Below, in pieces: positions 46,313 through 59,290 of a DNA stretch of 64,000 nt; within the stretch, counting starts at the first letter, position 1; each line of letters opens with the position of its first letter. Below the pieces are notes generated by a model. The model had not been told where the DNA came from and did not search any database. It was given only the letters and a program-made list of their open reading frames with translations. Both the position numbers and the translations under genes were made by a program. This DNA is from Mesodorylaimus sp. YZB2_4. Its lineage: Eukaryota; Nematoda; Enoplea; Dorylaimida; Dorylaimidae. The stretch covers positions 60,547 to 124,546 of the forward strand of contig JASANH010001230.1 of the NCBI GenBank assembly GCA_030248295.1, read 5' to 3'.

Positions 46313-47744
46313 CCCAAAAATGACACGGCGACTAACCCTGAATCGTCTAATGCCTTTCAGTGATGGCACGTTCCACTCTGATTATACCCGCCGTCGCCAT
46401 GACCAGCGTGTGCTCATCCAAAACATTAACTTTTTTGTCGTTTTTGGAATTGACTTTCAAAGTTATTTTATATCCTCATGAACAACACACTCGATCGCTC
46501 GCGATGGTCTGCCATTGCCAGCGGGCAACATCTCGAACGTGGCCTTCCGGGGATGTTCTCATCCTCGTCTACGCCCATATCATTCGTTTTCCACACTTTT
46601 TGTTTGTCAGTGCAAAAAATATTCTGAATGTTTGCAGACGCGCCCGAAGGAACTGCGCGAAGGATGAATGGGTGTAAAACAGATCGCAAACAGGCAAAAA
46701 GGCGTATGGTCAGTGAATACTGGATGGAAGCCGTTCGAAAAAATGATTGTCAAAATGTGTTCCTCAACCCTCGCGTGCGCTGTATATTGCGCGGCTATGG
46801 ATAAATTATGCACGACATCGATGGCCGCACAAGCTGAAGCATATCTGCATACAGTAGTCTGAGGCAAGAATATTACACCCTTATCTTATCTCGAGCCAAC
46901 TGATTCTGCTGCTGCATAAATCACCATCTTGCGCCGGGCCATCAAAACACCCTAAGGCCATAATATTTCTCTCACTCTGTCTCCCCCCAACTTTTCAAAC
47001 ATCGAGCGCGCGTATCTCAGGGCAACCACACCAGTCTGCTCTCAGCGCCAGTCAATTTCTGCGGGCTCTGGAAAACACTTTGTATGCGATTGGCGCATGC
47101 ATAACGTCGCATATTCTCTATTTCCCACCCCTGACATTCATGGGGGCCTTGCGTGAGCGCCAACAGGAAGTTGGTGGGCGGCTAAATTGGATCATGATGG
47201 TGCGCGAAATTGCTTAGGGTACGCGATGTTACATAATTTGATGGCCGCTACTTCTAGATTATAACTAGACCATTTTCTAACGCTATGCTGACCTAAAAAA
47301 GTGTAACGGATATCCGGTCGCAGCCTAGTTAATCCGAGATCAGAGAGATATGGAGGTGAAAATGCTGGTCGCGCGCGATGCCCTTTTTTTCTAAATTGTT
47401 TTGGAAAGACGTAATTCGGGAGGAACTAATCATCCGCCTAGTTCGCCTTGCGTCACGCAATGAGTTGTTCCACGTAAGTGAACTGAATAGGCGAAAACTT
47501 GCCACTTTCACGCACGCCTTTAATGTGCGGTGGTTTTTTCAACGCGCCCCGCGTCGCGTGTAGACTGGAGGAGAGGCGAGGTCGGAAAATTGATTGTGAA
47601 ACCTGGCAAAGCTCCTGGGCGAATAGAATATCGGAAAAGATGGGAGCACTAAGAATGATGTTTCATGTGCACTCGATTCGATTTTTGGGCACTTATATAA
47701 TATCTTTCCAAGAGGACTTGAATATTTTTTCTGCGCCCCATAAA
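46313..47744. other. Intergenic, nothing supported
   Basis: No domain-bearing ORF, RNA structure or repeat recognised. Confidence 0.4.
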
Positions 47745-48425
47745 ATGCATGTGCCAACACCCACCCCAGTGCATGTTCTGGTCACGGCGCAGACTCGAGT
47801 TGCAGTCAGAGAGGAGTAACTTCAATTTTTCACATAGTCTCATGGTCAACACGAAATGTAGTTTTGGCAACAACTGAATGACAAAACCACACTTTACTCG
47901 CATGAACGGAACACTTTTCTTAGTTTTTTGTAACAAATGAACCCAAAAATCAAACATCGGGTAGACTACCTTTTCTCGTTAAACTTGTCTGCATGAAGAT
48001 CAAAAAGTTGTCTTAAACAACATTGTTTTTTATTGTCTGGTACGAATATGCATTTTGTGGGGCGCAGAAAACTTTGATAGTCCGTCAGGACTTGGAACGA
48101 AAAATTTTTTTTACTAGACATGGGAAAAAGTAAAGCTGTTTAGGACAATTTTTAATCTTATTTCAGACAAGTTTAACGAGAAAGGGTAGTCTACTCAATG
48201 TTTGATTTTTGGGTTTGTTCGTACAAAAACTAATAAAAGTGTTCCGTTCATGCGAGCAAAGTGTGGTTTTATCATTTAGTACTGGCCGAAGACTGCATTT
48301 CGTGTTTGACTATGAGAACAATTTAAGTTACTCCATTCCGTGCATTCTATTCAGTAACTCGAGTCTGTGCGTCGAGCGTGTGCTTTTGCCATCCGAATAT
48401 GCACTGGGGTGGCTGTTAGCACTTG
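47745..48425. repeat. Fold-back (long inverted repeat) element
   Basis: The left arm at about 47745-47990 and right arm at about 48168-48425 are inverted copies. GCAGACTCGAGTT, AACACGAAATG, GGAACACTTTT and AAAATCAAACAT on the left reappear reversed on the right, with indels. The central spacer is about 180 bp. No transposase frame. Confidence 0.7.
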
Positions 48426-49060
48426 GCAGATGCCTGTGCTAACTCGACACCTTTGTCATCACAGAACGTGCTGGTTGAGTAAAGAAAAGGCGTTTCTGAC
48501 GCTTGTGTGCTGGTTTTGCTATCCTTTTGAGTGTATTGGCGTAACTTCTTTTCAAAATGGCTGTCAGTGTGAAGGCGAGGCTGTTTTGCAGAGTGAAGTG
48601 CGTTGTATCTTGTATCAGAAAACTACTCGAATTCGCTCGTCACATCAGCTCTGGTCATCAGGGTCATAGGACACGTTTGTGCAAGCATTTCCACGTGTCT
48701 GCAAATATTTTTGTTGACCTTGTCTGTGCCTCGTCGAATGGACAGTCCTCTGGCCGTTTAGCTAATCTAGTAATCTGGGGTCCGAAAATGAGGTTCTCGC
48801 TTCGTCGTTTTCACTGGTTCAGGAACATTGTTTCAGGCAATAAACTCAGACGTTATTCACTTTCCGGTGATTTTCCAGTCTCTCGTGTATTTGAAGATGA
48901 TTGTTCCACCAGCGTAGATCACGCAGCCAAGGGTGAGCAAGCACATGCTTTCCAGTCACTGTCTTATCACCCAGTATGTCGAGCTGTATTCCACCTTTTA
49001 GATCAGACTGATAGCGTTTATTTGGAAGAATCTCGTCCATTTGTCGCCTGTCCTGGTGGA

Positions 49061-51723
49061 ATGGCAGACGAGAAGGGGATGCTGGATCTTAGAAGGTGAG
49101 ATGGGACATCGATATGGAGAGCTCACTCGAGCTCCAGTGCTATAGCGTTCGTCCGGGGTCGTCTTTTTCGGGATCTGGATTTTGAAAGAGAGCGTTTTCC
49201 ACTGTTTTCATTCTTTGTGGATGAGAGAATGAAAAAAGTTCTCTTTATCAGTTGAATCAACGGCCAAAGTTTCTCCAGCTTCCCCACCTTCGCATTTCCT
49301 TCCTCTGTCCCATCTCTTCAACATTCAGTCCCACCAGTTTTTATCGGGATCCCGACGAACGCTGATGGGCTCAAGTCAATTTCGAGGCCATTTGCGAGTC
49401 GAAGAATCAATAGTTTGTGTTTAGGATTCGACAACGCTACGATTCGGTGGTGCAGGAGAGCGTGGGGGCCTTCGGGTGGTACCAACTGCGCCTGCTCCTG
49501 GTCACGCAACTGCCCTACTTGAGCATCACTGGCAGCCTCATGTGCACGCTCTACGACAATATCATCCCGCCAAATTCCTGTGTTCACTCGCAAAGCGTTG
49601 AAAATGTATCGAGTTTTATCGATTCGACTTCCGCGTCAAAGAATTCATCGCCAGTGGATTTCCAATCGCTGATTATGGAATTTGGCGTGGCGTGTCGAGG
49701 AAGGTAAGGAATGCATAGTTTACATCAACTTTCTCCATGCATTTCCATTTCAGTTACTTTCCAACCCTGATGACCACGGCTGTGATGGCGGGCGGTGTCC
49801 TGGGCGCTGCCCTGTTCGGCTTCCTGGCTGATCGCTATGGTCGCCGGTGCACGTGCGTGTTGGCTCTGCTCGGCTGCTGTTTGGCCAACCTGCTGCTCCT
49901 GCTCTCAGTCCATCTGCACTGGGCCCTGGGAGTGTTGTTGCTGGCCGTGCTGGGCGTCTTCGGCGGTGGCTACATGGTCGTCAATCTGGTCCTACTCTTG
50001 GAGAATGTGGGCAAGGCGTGGCGGCTGTTCTGCGCTTCCATGAACGGGTGGCCACTCGGCTTCATGGCCATGGCATTGATTGGATACGTGTGCAAGAGGT
50101 GGTAAGCAGATCCATGTCATTCTATCTTGAGATAGGTAGCATAGGTCGAGTAGGTTTAACCAAGACTGGAAGAAGCAGGAGAGAAAGCGGCCAACTGAAT
50201 GCAGCGGGACAAAAACTTCGACTGGATTCAAGCAAATCTTGCGAGCGTTTAAAAGATCAACTCGAGGGCTTGACTTTTTAAGACAGGGGAGATCGTTCAT
50301 TCTGATTCACTCATCGTTGCCTACCAGGCGCCAGGGTCACTGGTCCACTGGGAGTAGAGTAGTGTCTATCTCGACCATATATTTGGAGGGGTTCAGTGGA
50401 GCAAAGCCCTTGGCTACACAGTATGTGTACTAAAGGATCCTAAACTGCGGTTTAAAGGTGAGGTGAGACTATTCGAATTAGGTCAGAGCGAGTCCCTGGA
50501 AGTCTGATATTCTGTCGGCTTCTGCAGGGTTCTCTGCACCCTCTAAATCTCACAATGCTCTGGTTTCTTATGAATGCGATTATTGCCCATTTATCAAATG
50601 CTAGACTCTTTGGATTGACAATGCGCAAATTAAGTAAAGCGGACAGTATTCATCTGTGCGATGGAAAACATGGGTAGCGACCAGGACTAAGGTTAGGGTT
50701 AGGTCTCAACTATACAGGTTGTATTATTTTGGTAGGGCAAGTGCCAGTTACTGAGGCCATACACCTTCATGCCATTTCAGGGATTATTACCACCTGACCC
50801 TGGCCACGCTCTGCATCCCATCAATTCTAGCTTACTATTTCGTCTACGAAAGCCCTCGGTGGCTGATGCAGCACGGTCGCATGCGCGAAGCCGAGGAGAT
50901 CCTGCACGAATTCTCGCGCATCAACTGCCGACCACCGATTTCTCAGTCGAGTCTCGTAGCCAAAGCGGCTGAAGGGAGGATCTCGGAGGATTGCAATCAG
51001 AACGCCCGAGCTCTGCTGGAAAGTTCGGAAGATCTTCAACGGCAGACATCGTCTCCAGTCAGAACGTACACGTACGCCGATCTGATCCGGGTGCGTCCCG
51101 TGTTCGTGCGTTTGGCTGCCCTGAGCTACTGCTGGTTCGCCGCGTCGGTCATCTCATTCGGCATCTATTTCAACATGAATGGTCTGGCTGGCAATCGATA
51201 TTTGAACACGTTCCTGACGGGCCTGTTCAAGGGGGCCACGGGGACGATCCCTTGGATGGTCAGTCGATGGCTGGGTCGCAAACCCATACTGACTATCAGC
51301 GCGTGCGTCACGTGCCTGTCCTGCTGGGCGGCAGTGCTGGTTTATTTCGTTCGTCCATCCAACGCGCACAGTCCAGTGCTCACGGCGTTCGCCATTCTGG
51401 GCACCTCGGCCATCGATCCGATGTGGAAGATCAATCACTTGTACTCGGCCGAGTTGTTCCCCACCGTAGTCAGGAATATGGCCAGGGCAGTGTGCAATAT
51501 CGGCTCGCGCCTGGGCAGTTTGCTGGCCCCTCAAATCGCCTACTTATCAGCCATCTATTTCCCCCTTCCATTCATTATGTACGGCGTCGTGTCCGTCCTG
51601 CAAGTCGTTGTGGCACTGCTCTTGCCCGAGACCAGGGGCAAGTCCCTACCCGACCGAATGCCCTCGCTGCGGGAGTCGTCCCCCAAAGGGGCCACTCTGA
51701 AAAACATGGGTAGCGTTGCCTGA
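49061..51723 (+). CDS. SLC22-type organic ion transporter (MFS)
   Basis: Exons 49061-49095, 49425-49703, 49754-50101 and 50781-51723; phases agree and the protein is 534 residues, typical for SLC22. I chose the ATG giving MADEKGMLDLRR; an in-frame upstream ATG at 48557 would add 168 residues and is less likely. Family order: SVGAFGWYQ at the entry to TM1; a long glycosylatable extracellular loop with Cys (PPNSCVHSQ, ENVS, KNSS); the MFS signature GFLADRYGRRC after TM2; VYESPRWLMQHGR after TM6; a long cytoplasmic loop; a second half with SRWLGRKPILT; and LLPETRGKSLP after TM12. Members move organic cations, anions or carnitine across the plasma membrane; the substrate cannot be read from the sequence. 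Intron 3 (679 nt) carries repeat-like text (50150-50225). Confidence 0.88.
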
Positions 51724-53710
51724 AGTCCACTGACTAGAATATTGGTATCTCGAGTTGAATTTCTGGGGCTAAAATCTATGAGCTTCTTTAGCATTTTGTG
51801 TGCGCATGATTAGTGACAGGGGTATCGCACAGTGACATACAGGATGCGTGCTGCGTGTATTCCTGTGCTACTCGAACTGCTGATAGGTATGGTGAATTGC
51901 AAAGATCTGTTCTGCCCTCTATTGAAACTTTCTGTCTATATTTTACGTCTTCGCAAGAAAACTTTGTCCAACTTGTGTCCAGGGGTGCTCAGAAGTCACT
52001 GTTATTTGCTTGAAACCAGGGAAAGATAGTGGCCAACTGATGTCTGCACTTCGTTCTGATAGCGTATAATTGATCTTCAATCGATTCTGAAACTAGGCTG
52101 TGCGAATTTACCTGTGGCCCATCTGAGAAACCATGACAACCTGGGCTTTGTTATCACTTTCGGGCACCCTTCCACCACCTTTTCACAGTGAGCAAGACGT
52201 CCACTTACCTTATTCCAATTGGATAGACGGAGCCTTTCCACCCTCGCCATGCACGTGTAATAGGCGTAGACTAGTCTCTCCAGCCTATCAGAGTACTAGC
52301 TCGGGGAACTGCTCTGCCTCTCCCAAGTCGGGGCCAGCACGAGATCGAGGTCATCCTCTAGTCAGCCCTAGTTTGGCCTAGAACGAACCAAGGATTTTAC
52401 GCGCAGCGCAATGGGCATCATTTTGACGGGTTTTTTTGTCTTTTGAAGTGGACCTCAGTGGGGTTAGGTCATCCCGACATTGAGGCATCGGGATTCTGCA
52501 TATACATGTATAGGCATAGGCACGGTAGGTTCATATTTGCGATGAAGCACTAGCAGCAGAGGCAACAGCAGCTCAGCTAAGATCGATGATCACGATAGCG
52601 ACTGGACATCAATTGAAAATGCAAATGTACTCATCAATTTCAGCTTGTATACTGTATAATGATTGAGAATCGACCTGAGAGAAAGCTTTGAAAAAGCCTG
52701 GACGACTAGTGTGACTAAGTGTGCTTTAGTGAGGAAAAAAGTTATTAGACTAAAGACGGAAAAATACAAAATGCAGAATCCGTATCCCGACTGGGATTAC
52801 CCTGATCCTGATCTCAATCCCAAAAAAAGATCCTTGCCTATCCCTTGGCCTCAGCCCGTTTTGCCTCTAGCCAGCCAGCAATCAAAGCTTGCGCTGATAT
52901 ATTTAAGGCTGTGCGGGGGTCGGCACACACACCAGCGTCCCTCTGGGTGTCTCCACTGAGGGCACCTCCACACGGTGGCATCCTGGACTGGACACCAACT
53001 TCCTCGGCCAGTGGCGGGTGGGTTTTAAGCCCGGTCTAGCGTATATAGCGTTAACGATAACGATATTATGTCGTTAACGAAATCTTTTCGTTAACGAAAC
53101 GATAAGGATAACGATATTCGTCCAAAAACCGATATGATATCGTGAAACATACCGTTAGTTCTTAGTTGCAAAGTTGCAATTTCATGCGCTTAAAGGGATG
53201 GTATTGACCGTGATCGCAGGATGCAACTTGGTAAATGAACGCTGCATCAGTCTCTAACATCACATTTTTCCCAACCTTGAAACTGTTCCAGACGCAGCGT
53301 CAGAAAGCACCTGCACTACTGGAGTGCCTGGAATGTCAGCAGTGTTCTCGAAGATGTCGAGCAAGATTGAAGAATTGACAAGCAATAAGTTAAAAATACT
53401 GACGGCAATTAAAAGGGGCATGTTGACCGTATTTTGATGAGACTCATGCATTTTTTCATGCATTTTTGCACAAAAGACGGGAATTTGTGCAGAAACGCCG
53501 TTCAGCATCCGCATTAGAGCAGCGCGCTGGAAGAGTTCTCTTCCTGTTTTTAGGGACGTTTGAACTTCTGTACAGAACTCGCTGTAGAGCGCTTTGTGCA
53601 GTATGCCTAGAACCTGAAAATCATGGACCATTACGAGCGGTGAGCCGCGCTGTACAGCGCACGCATGAGCAAGTATAAAGCCACCTTGAGACTGCCTACT
53701 CGTTTTGTTT
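51724..53710. other. Intergenic with repeat remnants
   Basis: 52450-52670 partly matches the internal part of the TIR element at 11586 (GAGGCATCGGGATTCTGC onward). 53040-53150 is a dense CGTTAACGATAACGATAT-type palindromic run resembling the subterminal end of a DNA transposon. The 123-codon frame at 53260-53631 (-) is not credible. Confidence 0.5.
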
Positions 53711-53905
53711 CAGTCTCTCCACTCGGAGCGCCCTCTGGGTTACTGGGTGAGTCACCCACGGCCTGGCGTGCAAGGTCAGCGAGAGTTTATTGTTCGCAAG
53801 CCGACCCTTATCACCAGAGTTCGAACCCGGGACGAGTCCAGCCACTCGCTCCCGGGCAATGCGGAGAGACGAATGCCGAACCGCCTACACCACCGCAGCC
53901 GCGTT
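53711..53905 (-). repeat. tRNA-derived SINE (family A), copy 1
   Basis: Read on the minus strand: GGTTCGAAC B box (plus-strand GTTCGAACC at 53819-53827), then CTGACCTTGCACGCCAGGCC and GTGGGTGACTCACCC, a layout shared with copy 2. Pol III promoter relic. Confidence 0.7.
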
Positions 53906-54190
53906 GTGGTTGGTGCAATGGTGGACAATGATGCAAGGTGATAGGTCATTAGGGCGAATTAGCCAGAAAGCTACGCTATAAATGAGGATCCTGGCCGCGA
54001 TTTGGTTCAGGAAGCAGGACCCAGTTTATGCGGCTACAATCTGAACAGGGGAGCATCATATGGACAAGGCGGTGGCCGACCGAGTGGCACCAACGGATGC
54101 GGTCGCCCAAATGGATACAGTTGTCTGGCAGACCTTACCAGCAACAATATATACGTTAACCCGGTCCGTGTTAATCTCCTCGTTTGGCTT

Positions 54191-54366
54191 CCGACTCTCC
54201 ACTGGGAGTACCTCTTGGGTACTGGCTGAGTCACCCACGGCCTGGCGTGCAAGGCCAGCGAGGGTTACCTCCGTCACGGGGGATCGAAACCGGGACGAAC
54301 CCTGTCACTCGCTCCCAAGCAATACGGAGAGACGAATGCCGACCACTGCGCCACCACGGCCACTCA
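54191..54366 (-). repeat. tRNA-derived SINE (family A), copy 2
   Basis: Minus strand: GTGGTGGCGCAGTGGTCGGC (A box), ATTCGTCTCTCCG, GGGAGCGAGTGACAGGGTTC, then the body CTGGCCTTGCACGCCAGGCC and GTGGGTGACTCAGCC. Copy 1 aligns along its whole length. Confidence 0.75.
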
Positions 54367-55100
54367 TCTTTACGGGTTATTCTCACCTGCAGGGGTCCAT
54401 GACTTCAACACTCAGCAACACCAGGCTCGACAGTCGGAGCTGGTCCTGAAATCCAATCCAATCCACCCTTCTTTACTCCATATTTAAAATAGGGTCAGGG
54501 CAGTTCGGGTTTTGAATGTTCGGGCTTCTTTAGCTAACCTCATGGAACCAGTTTTTTTAGCGGTTGGTAATATCATTAGCAGAAGCACGCGCAGGGTTTA
54601 GCTACGACTAGGAGGCCTGGCTGTAGGGTTATAACCAACCCGCTCCCCGCGGTGTCTTCTCCAATGCAGGGCTGTGCAACTCCTCAAGTTCCCGCTCATA
54701 TGTGACTAGCTCTACATGCACAATGCCCAGACGTGCCTACTCTTCTGCGTGCACTACAGTGTACCATGGGCACACACAGGCAGAATAAATTGGGTTGTTT
54801 TGTGGCGGTTTGGACCCCAAGAACCGCATTGATAAAAGTTTTGAAAGGTGCTTTAGCCCAAAATGCACAAAGGAGAAATGGGACAAAGAGATTTCGAATA
54901 CAAGGAACCACTCGCACAATCACAGACACGAAAACCACTTATTTGCGGTCTGCCTTGGCGTGGGGACGCTGAGAAATTCAGATACGGTGCCCCATCTTTT
55001 GGCTACTCGCCAATGGCCCCATCGAGTGAAAGAACGTGTCTGACGAGTTGTGTCTGAGAAAGTTTTTGCCTCCCTGACTGATTTCACATGCTATCGCGTT
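54367..55100. other. Intergenic, nothing supported
   Basis: Overlapping short frames at 54696-55057 on both strands show no domain. Confidence 0.4.
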
Positions 55101-55500
55101 GTGTGAAAACACAACCCAAAAATGTGATAGTCGCCTGCGTACCAACCCTGAAACCCCTCAAACTCAAGCCTAATCAAACATCGCACCTTTCGAGAATGGC
55201 AAAAACCAAAGCAGACAAGCATCCTAAACGTGCCTTCTAAAGTGGACTGCCTTCCTGCCTTCCTAAATTGGACTGAAAAGTTTATTTGGTGCAGTAAAGC
55301 ATAGCATAGCATCGAATGCAAAACATGGTAGGATATGTTTAAGACGCTCCCACACTCTTGCTTTACTGCACCAAAAGACTTTTCAGTCCATTTAGGATGC
55401 TTGTTTGGTGCCATTCTTGTAAAGTGCGATGTTTGGTGGCTTCGGTTTGAGAGTTTGTGCATAGGCGACTATCACATTTTCGGGTTGTTTTGCTCGAGTT
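55101..55500. repeat. Fold-back (long inverted repeat) element
   Basis: The arm 55101-55305 is repeated inverted at about 55350-55500. Shared words are AATGTGATAGTCGCCT, AAACATCGCAC, AGAATGGCA, AAGCATCCTAAA, GGACTGAAAAG and TTTGGTGCAGTAAAGC. The loop is short. Non-coding MITE or fold-back. Confidence 0.7.
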
Positions 55501-55933
55501 GTCCTTGTTGTCGAACCAAGTGGGCTGATTTCGATGCTGATGAGTAAGTTCATCAATTGCAGTCACTCAGCGCGCACTATAGCGCGTAGGTGTCGAGTGA
55601 TCTGAAATAGTGTTTTGACAGAGACCGATTGCTTGCCAGTGTCAGCCTTGACTGGTTTTAACGGTAGAAACTGTTATCAAAACAGCAGTCAGCAGAACGT
55701 GGCCCAGGCGAATGTGTGAAACAGTGCCTGCGTCAGTGGCACGCTGTATGGAGTGCGAGACAGCGCGAGTAAGCCAACATTTTAATCCGTCATTCACCAA
55801 CCAACTAACATGTAATGGACGATAATATGAGCACCCCATCATAAACCTGCCATATTTTTGAAAACAACTCTGTCATATCCCACCCAGCTACAGCACGGAC
55901 AACAAACATCAGGCAAGTATCGACGTGTCTCGA

Positions 55934-56570
55934 TCAGAAAATAGTGCATTGCGAAGATGTCTTGTCATAGCAGAATGACCACTGCGAACCATCACTTCCG
56001 TGGCGATCAACAACGCACATGCCGATGCTTCGATCGCACCAGCAGCCTCGATCACTAAAACAGAAAGACTAGCTAAAAGGAAGTGAAGTCATGTTGCTGG
56101 GGTTGGACGTACCCGTATGAAAAGCCCTGGGGCATCGGGCACCACTCGTTGGCCTCGCGAAACCCATAGCAATCCGCGTTGCTCGTGCAAGTCACCTGCT
56201 TTCCGGTCGTGTACACCCAAGCCTTGCCCGGTCGTTCAGGGACGCCGGCTGGTGGTGCCCCACCTACCACGATAGGAGCTGGTGCACCCTGTCCAGTTCC
56301 ACCATGAGGTTGGCCACCGCCTCCACCGCCTCCACCACCTCCACCGCTGCTGGGGGCTGGTTCACCACCAGAGCTGACTTGGACAGAGGAGACTACAGCT
56401 TGACTGCTGCCCGCACCACTCTCCGATTGCGTGTGGTGGACGCCCCCTTCAGGCCTAGGTCCGTCGAACGTGCCTCCAATAGGGATCAGGGGGAAGACCT
56501 GTCTCTGGCCACTAACCTTCAGCGACAGGGCCAGCAATGCAAAGCTGATAAGAGCCAGTGTGCGTGCCAT
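55934..56570 (-). CDS. Secreted Gly-rich, Cys-rich protein, two exons
   Basis: Exons 56113-56570 and 55934-56054, intron 56055-56112 (58 nt, GTACGT donor, TGTTTTAG acceptor), 192 residues. Reading through the donor would end after 165 residues, but splicing adds a Cys-rich tail that completes a module, so I prefer the spliced form. Residues 1-21 are a signal peptide. A Ser/Gly-rich linker follows, with an 11-Gly run near residue 80. The C-terminal domain has eight Cys: VTCTSNADCYGF, NEWCPMPQG, then RGCWCDRSIGMCVVDR, SFCYDK and SQCTIF. The C-x-C-D...CV.(D/E)R pattern resembles Cys-rich modules of secreted nematode proteins, but I cannot name the family. A TATA-like box lies 55 bp upstream of the ATG. 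Confidence 0.75.
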
Positions 56571-57190
56571 GGTCCGGGATGAAGGCTGACGAACAATGAT
56601 TGGGAAAGCAACTTGGCGCAGGCATTAAATACTCCGTCCTTGACTTTGTGATCAAATATGCAGAGCATGTCTCGATCCTGTTTCTTACAACTGGCTGACA
56701 GCTGGCATATTTCGCCCATTATTTGGAACGCCAGCCGGGCCCCACAGGCAACTAATGCTGGCACTTGACTCACACCTTTGTTTTTCAACACTGCTGCCAT
56801 TGTGGACCACCGTGTCTTGCACATTAATGGCCTGCTACACGCACGGTTTGCACAAAGTCATTGGCTAAACCGGATTATCGGAAGCGTGGCCGCGGTGTGA
56901 AAACGGGCATCAATAACGCCGTCAGAGGCTGCACACTTTCAAGAAATGGTGTAAAAACACCCAATAAAATGCCCCCGGGCGTAACTTAATTCAGAAGATG
57001 TGCACAGCGCGGGCTCTCGCCATCATATCTGACAAAATAATTTGCAAGGTACTCTGCACGAGTCCTAAATTCCAGCACTATGAAAGAAAAACCAAAATAA
57101 CCCAGCGTATATCAAACGATTGCGTTTCGGGCGCGCATTTTTCGATTACCTTCCAATAATAGAAGGAAGTGCGCAAAAAATTAACACGCT
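56571..57190. other. Upstream flank, TATA-like box only
   Basis: The minus strand TATTTAA (56625-56631) is the likely core promoter of the Gly/Cys-rich gene. Nothing else supported. Confidence 0.45.
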
Positions 57191-58254
57191 CTAATTGCGC
57201 AGGCATGGCCCCCCGTTTCGCCATCCGTCAGCTTGAATGACTGATCGTTGCAGGGGCGGTGCAGACGAAACAGGATTCGCACACGAAATTTGCCAAAAAA
57301 TAGGACTTAGTTGGCATCCTGGACTTAGTTGGCATCTGCTGAATGATTCGTCCCAACAATTTGGCAGAATTGATTTATCCATAACTCTCTCGAGTGCGCC
57401 ACTTCGGTCTGGCATTGCCGACGATGGTCTCCTTATTTACTAATCAGACCGCGTGTTTGTCTACGACTCAATTTTTTCCTGGAGGGAAAAAATGACATTC
57501 GCTGTTGGTCGCCATGTGCACATCTCGAGTGGATGCGAGTACTGTCACGGTTATGACTGCATGTCTGGGCATGAGTCCAGTGAATGTTATTATTTGTGAC
57601 CAGTGCGCAACGAAGGGGATGATTGCGAGGGCTTAAAAAACGTTCGTCTGTCTGCGACATGTATGCCAGACAAATGCATTCTCCTCTATTATACCACATT
57701 TACTCGAGAAAATGATGCTGTATGCAGCTCGCGTCACGTCAGGGTGACCGGAGTCTCAGATTCATCAACTGTCAGCCGCCAAAGCTCTATTTTTTGTGCG
57801 GCCACCTTTACCGCGAGCATCTCAATCAGGACTGTGATGTAGAGCTGCTCGAAGTAAGCCGCAGATGAGACCCTTCTAATTCAAGAATGCGAGTGCGAAC
57901 GCCGCCCTTGGTTCTTTGTCATCGCACACACTGTTAACTAACATGGACAGCCCGAGGCTAGTAACAATGAATATGGTATGGTGCTCCTCTCGCGCAGGCG
58001 GGTATGGATGTGTAAAAATGGAGAGAAAATATGGTAACTCACTCGAGCACCCAATACATCATAATGCATCATTGGTCTAAAACATTTTCACAGATCAATC
58101 TTGCCAGATTTGTGTCACTTTTTGCCCCGCACACTGTTCATGTACAACATTTGAGTGAAAAATATGCCCAGTTGCCAAAACAAACAGATTCAAATGTGCT
58201 TTTAGCTTTACTCTGGGCACATATTCCAGGCACACAGACTCGTGCGAGTCTTTT
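57191..58254. other. Intergenic, nothing supported
   Basis: Short frames only; a local direct repeat (TTGGCATC / CTTAGTTGGCATC) at about 57308-57338. Confidence 0.4.
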
Positions 58255-58695
58255 CACATTGAGGCATCGGGATTCTGCTAATAATTATGATATGCATGAG
58301 CATGGCAGGCACACTCTGATCCATCATATCTGCCATGAAGCAGTAGCGATGAAGAGTCAACAGCAACATGGGCTCAAATCGACAATGATAGCAACACTGA
58401 TTTTACTTAGCCTAGGCTGACCTTGCTGGGCGCGAATCGAAACTGCGAATGTACCGTATTTCCTCGAACTCCTCCCCCTCTGGTTATTCTCCCCTGTCTA
58501 GACCCTGATTGAACTTTATTCTTTTTAAGACAAAAAGTTTTGAAGGTTTGAGCGCGCACTACTGGTGAAGATAAAAGGTGTTTTTTTGTCATCAAAAGGC
58601 TAAAAATTTGCTGCGGTCGACCATTTTCCGCTACCCCTCCCCCTCCCCCTCCCACGGCTGACCACTTTCTGCCAACCCCCTCCTCCCAGCAGCAG
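58255..58695 (-). repeat. Truncated reverse copy of the 11.6-13.1 kb TIR element
   Basis: In reverse complement it matches the interior of 11586-13128: TGCGGTCGACCA, AAGATAAAAGGTG, the CCGTATTTCCTCGAA half-MITE, AGCCTAGGCTGACCT, CAGATATGATGGATCAGAG and GATGCCTC. The terminal GGGGCCATCC end is absent. Confidence 0.65.
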
Positions 58696-59290
58696 CAGTG
58701 GCAGACAGGCATTGTGACGGGCATTAATTCCAGCCTTCACCGCCTCCCCCCCACCACATTCACTCTTTCCATCAGTGCAGCTTCCGTTATCTCAGCTATG
58801 CTGGCAACATGCTGTATGCACACTGTACACGTGGGACCATTTGACTGTCCACACCGGGTAGGGGTATGGTTTTTGGTGAAACACAGATAGGTACCACCAC
58901 GGGTTTTATGGTGGAGCCCGAGGTAAAATAGTTCCCGGGTGCTGTGCAGAATGATAACCTTATTTCATGCGAAGCCTTTTTTCTGTCCTGCACGCAGATG
59001 GACAGCTCCGTATCACATCGCCTGCACGCCGCCTCGCATCAGTGGCCACTGGACTCAATCCTCAGACAACGAGTTCTGAGCAAGATCCAGGCTACACTGA
59101 AGCCAGGCATATTCTAGCTGAATTGCAGAATTGGAATTCAGGATATGCAAACTTTTTTGAAACAGCATGAGGGACTTAAACAAAAAAAAACATAAGGCAA
59201 GGTGTCGCCCACTAGGCAACAAATTTCGGAATTCCAATGTGAGCATATACTGTATTTGTCATTTTCATGCATGCGACCCTGGATAACGGA
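58696..59290. other. Spacer, nothing supported
   Basis: No coding, RNA or repeat signal recognised. Confidence 0.35.

Noticed and set aside
48557-49060. 168-residue N-terminal extension of the SLC22 transporter
   Set aside because: It is open and in frame, but SLC22 proteins normally start shortly before TM1, and the ATG at 49061 gives a typical 534-residue protein.
53260-53631. 123-codon minus-strand ORF
   Set aside because: No recognisable domain or splice context, and it lies next to a palindromic transposon-end-like run.
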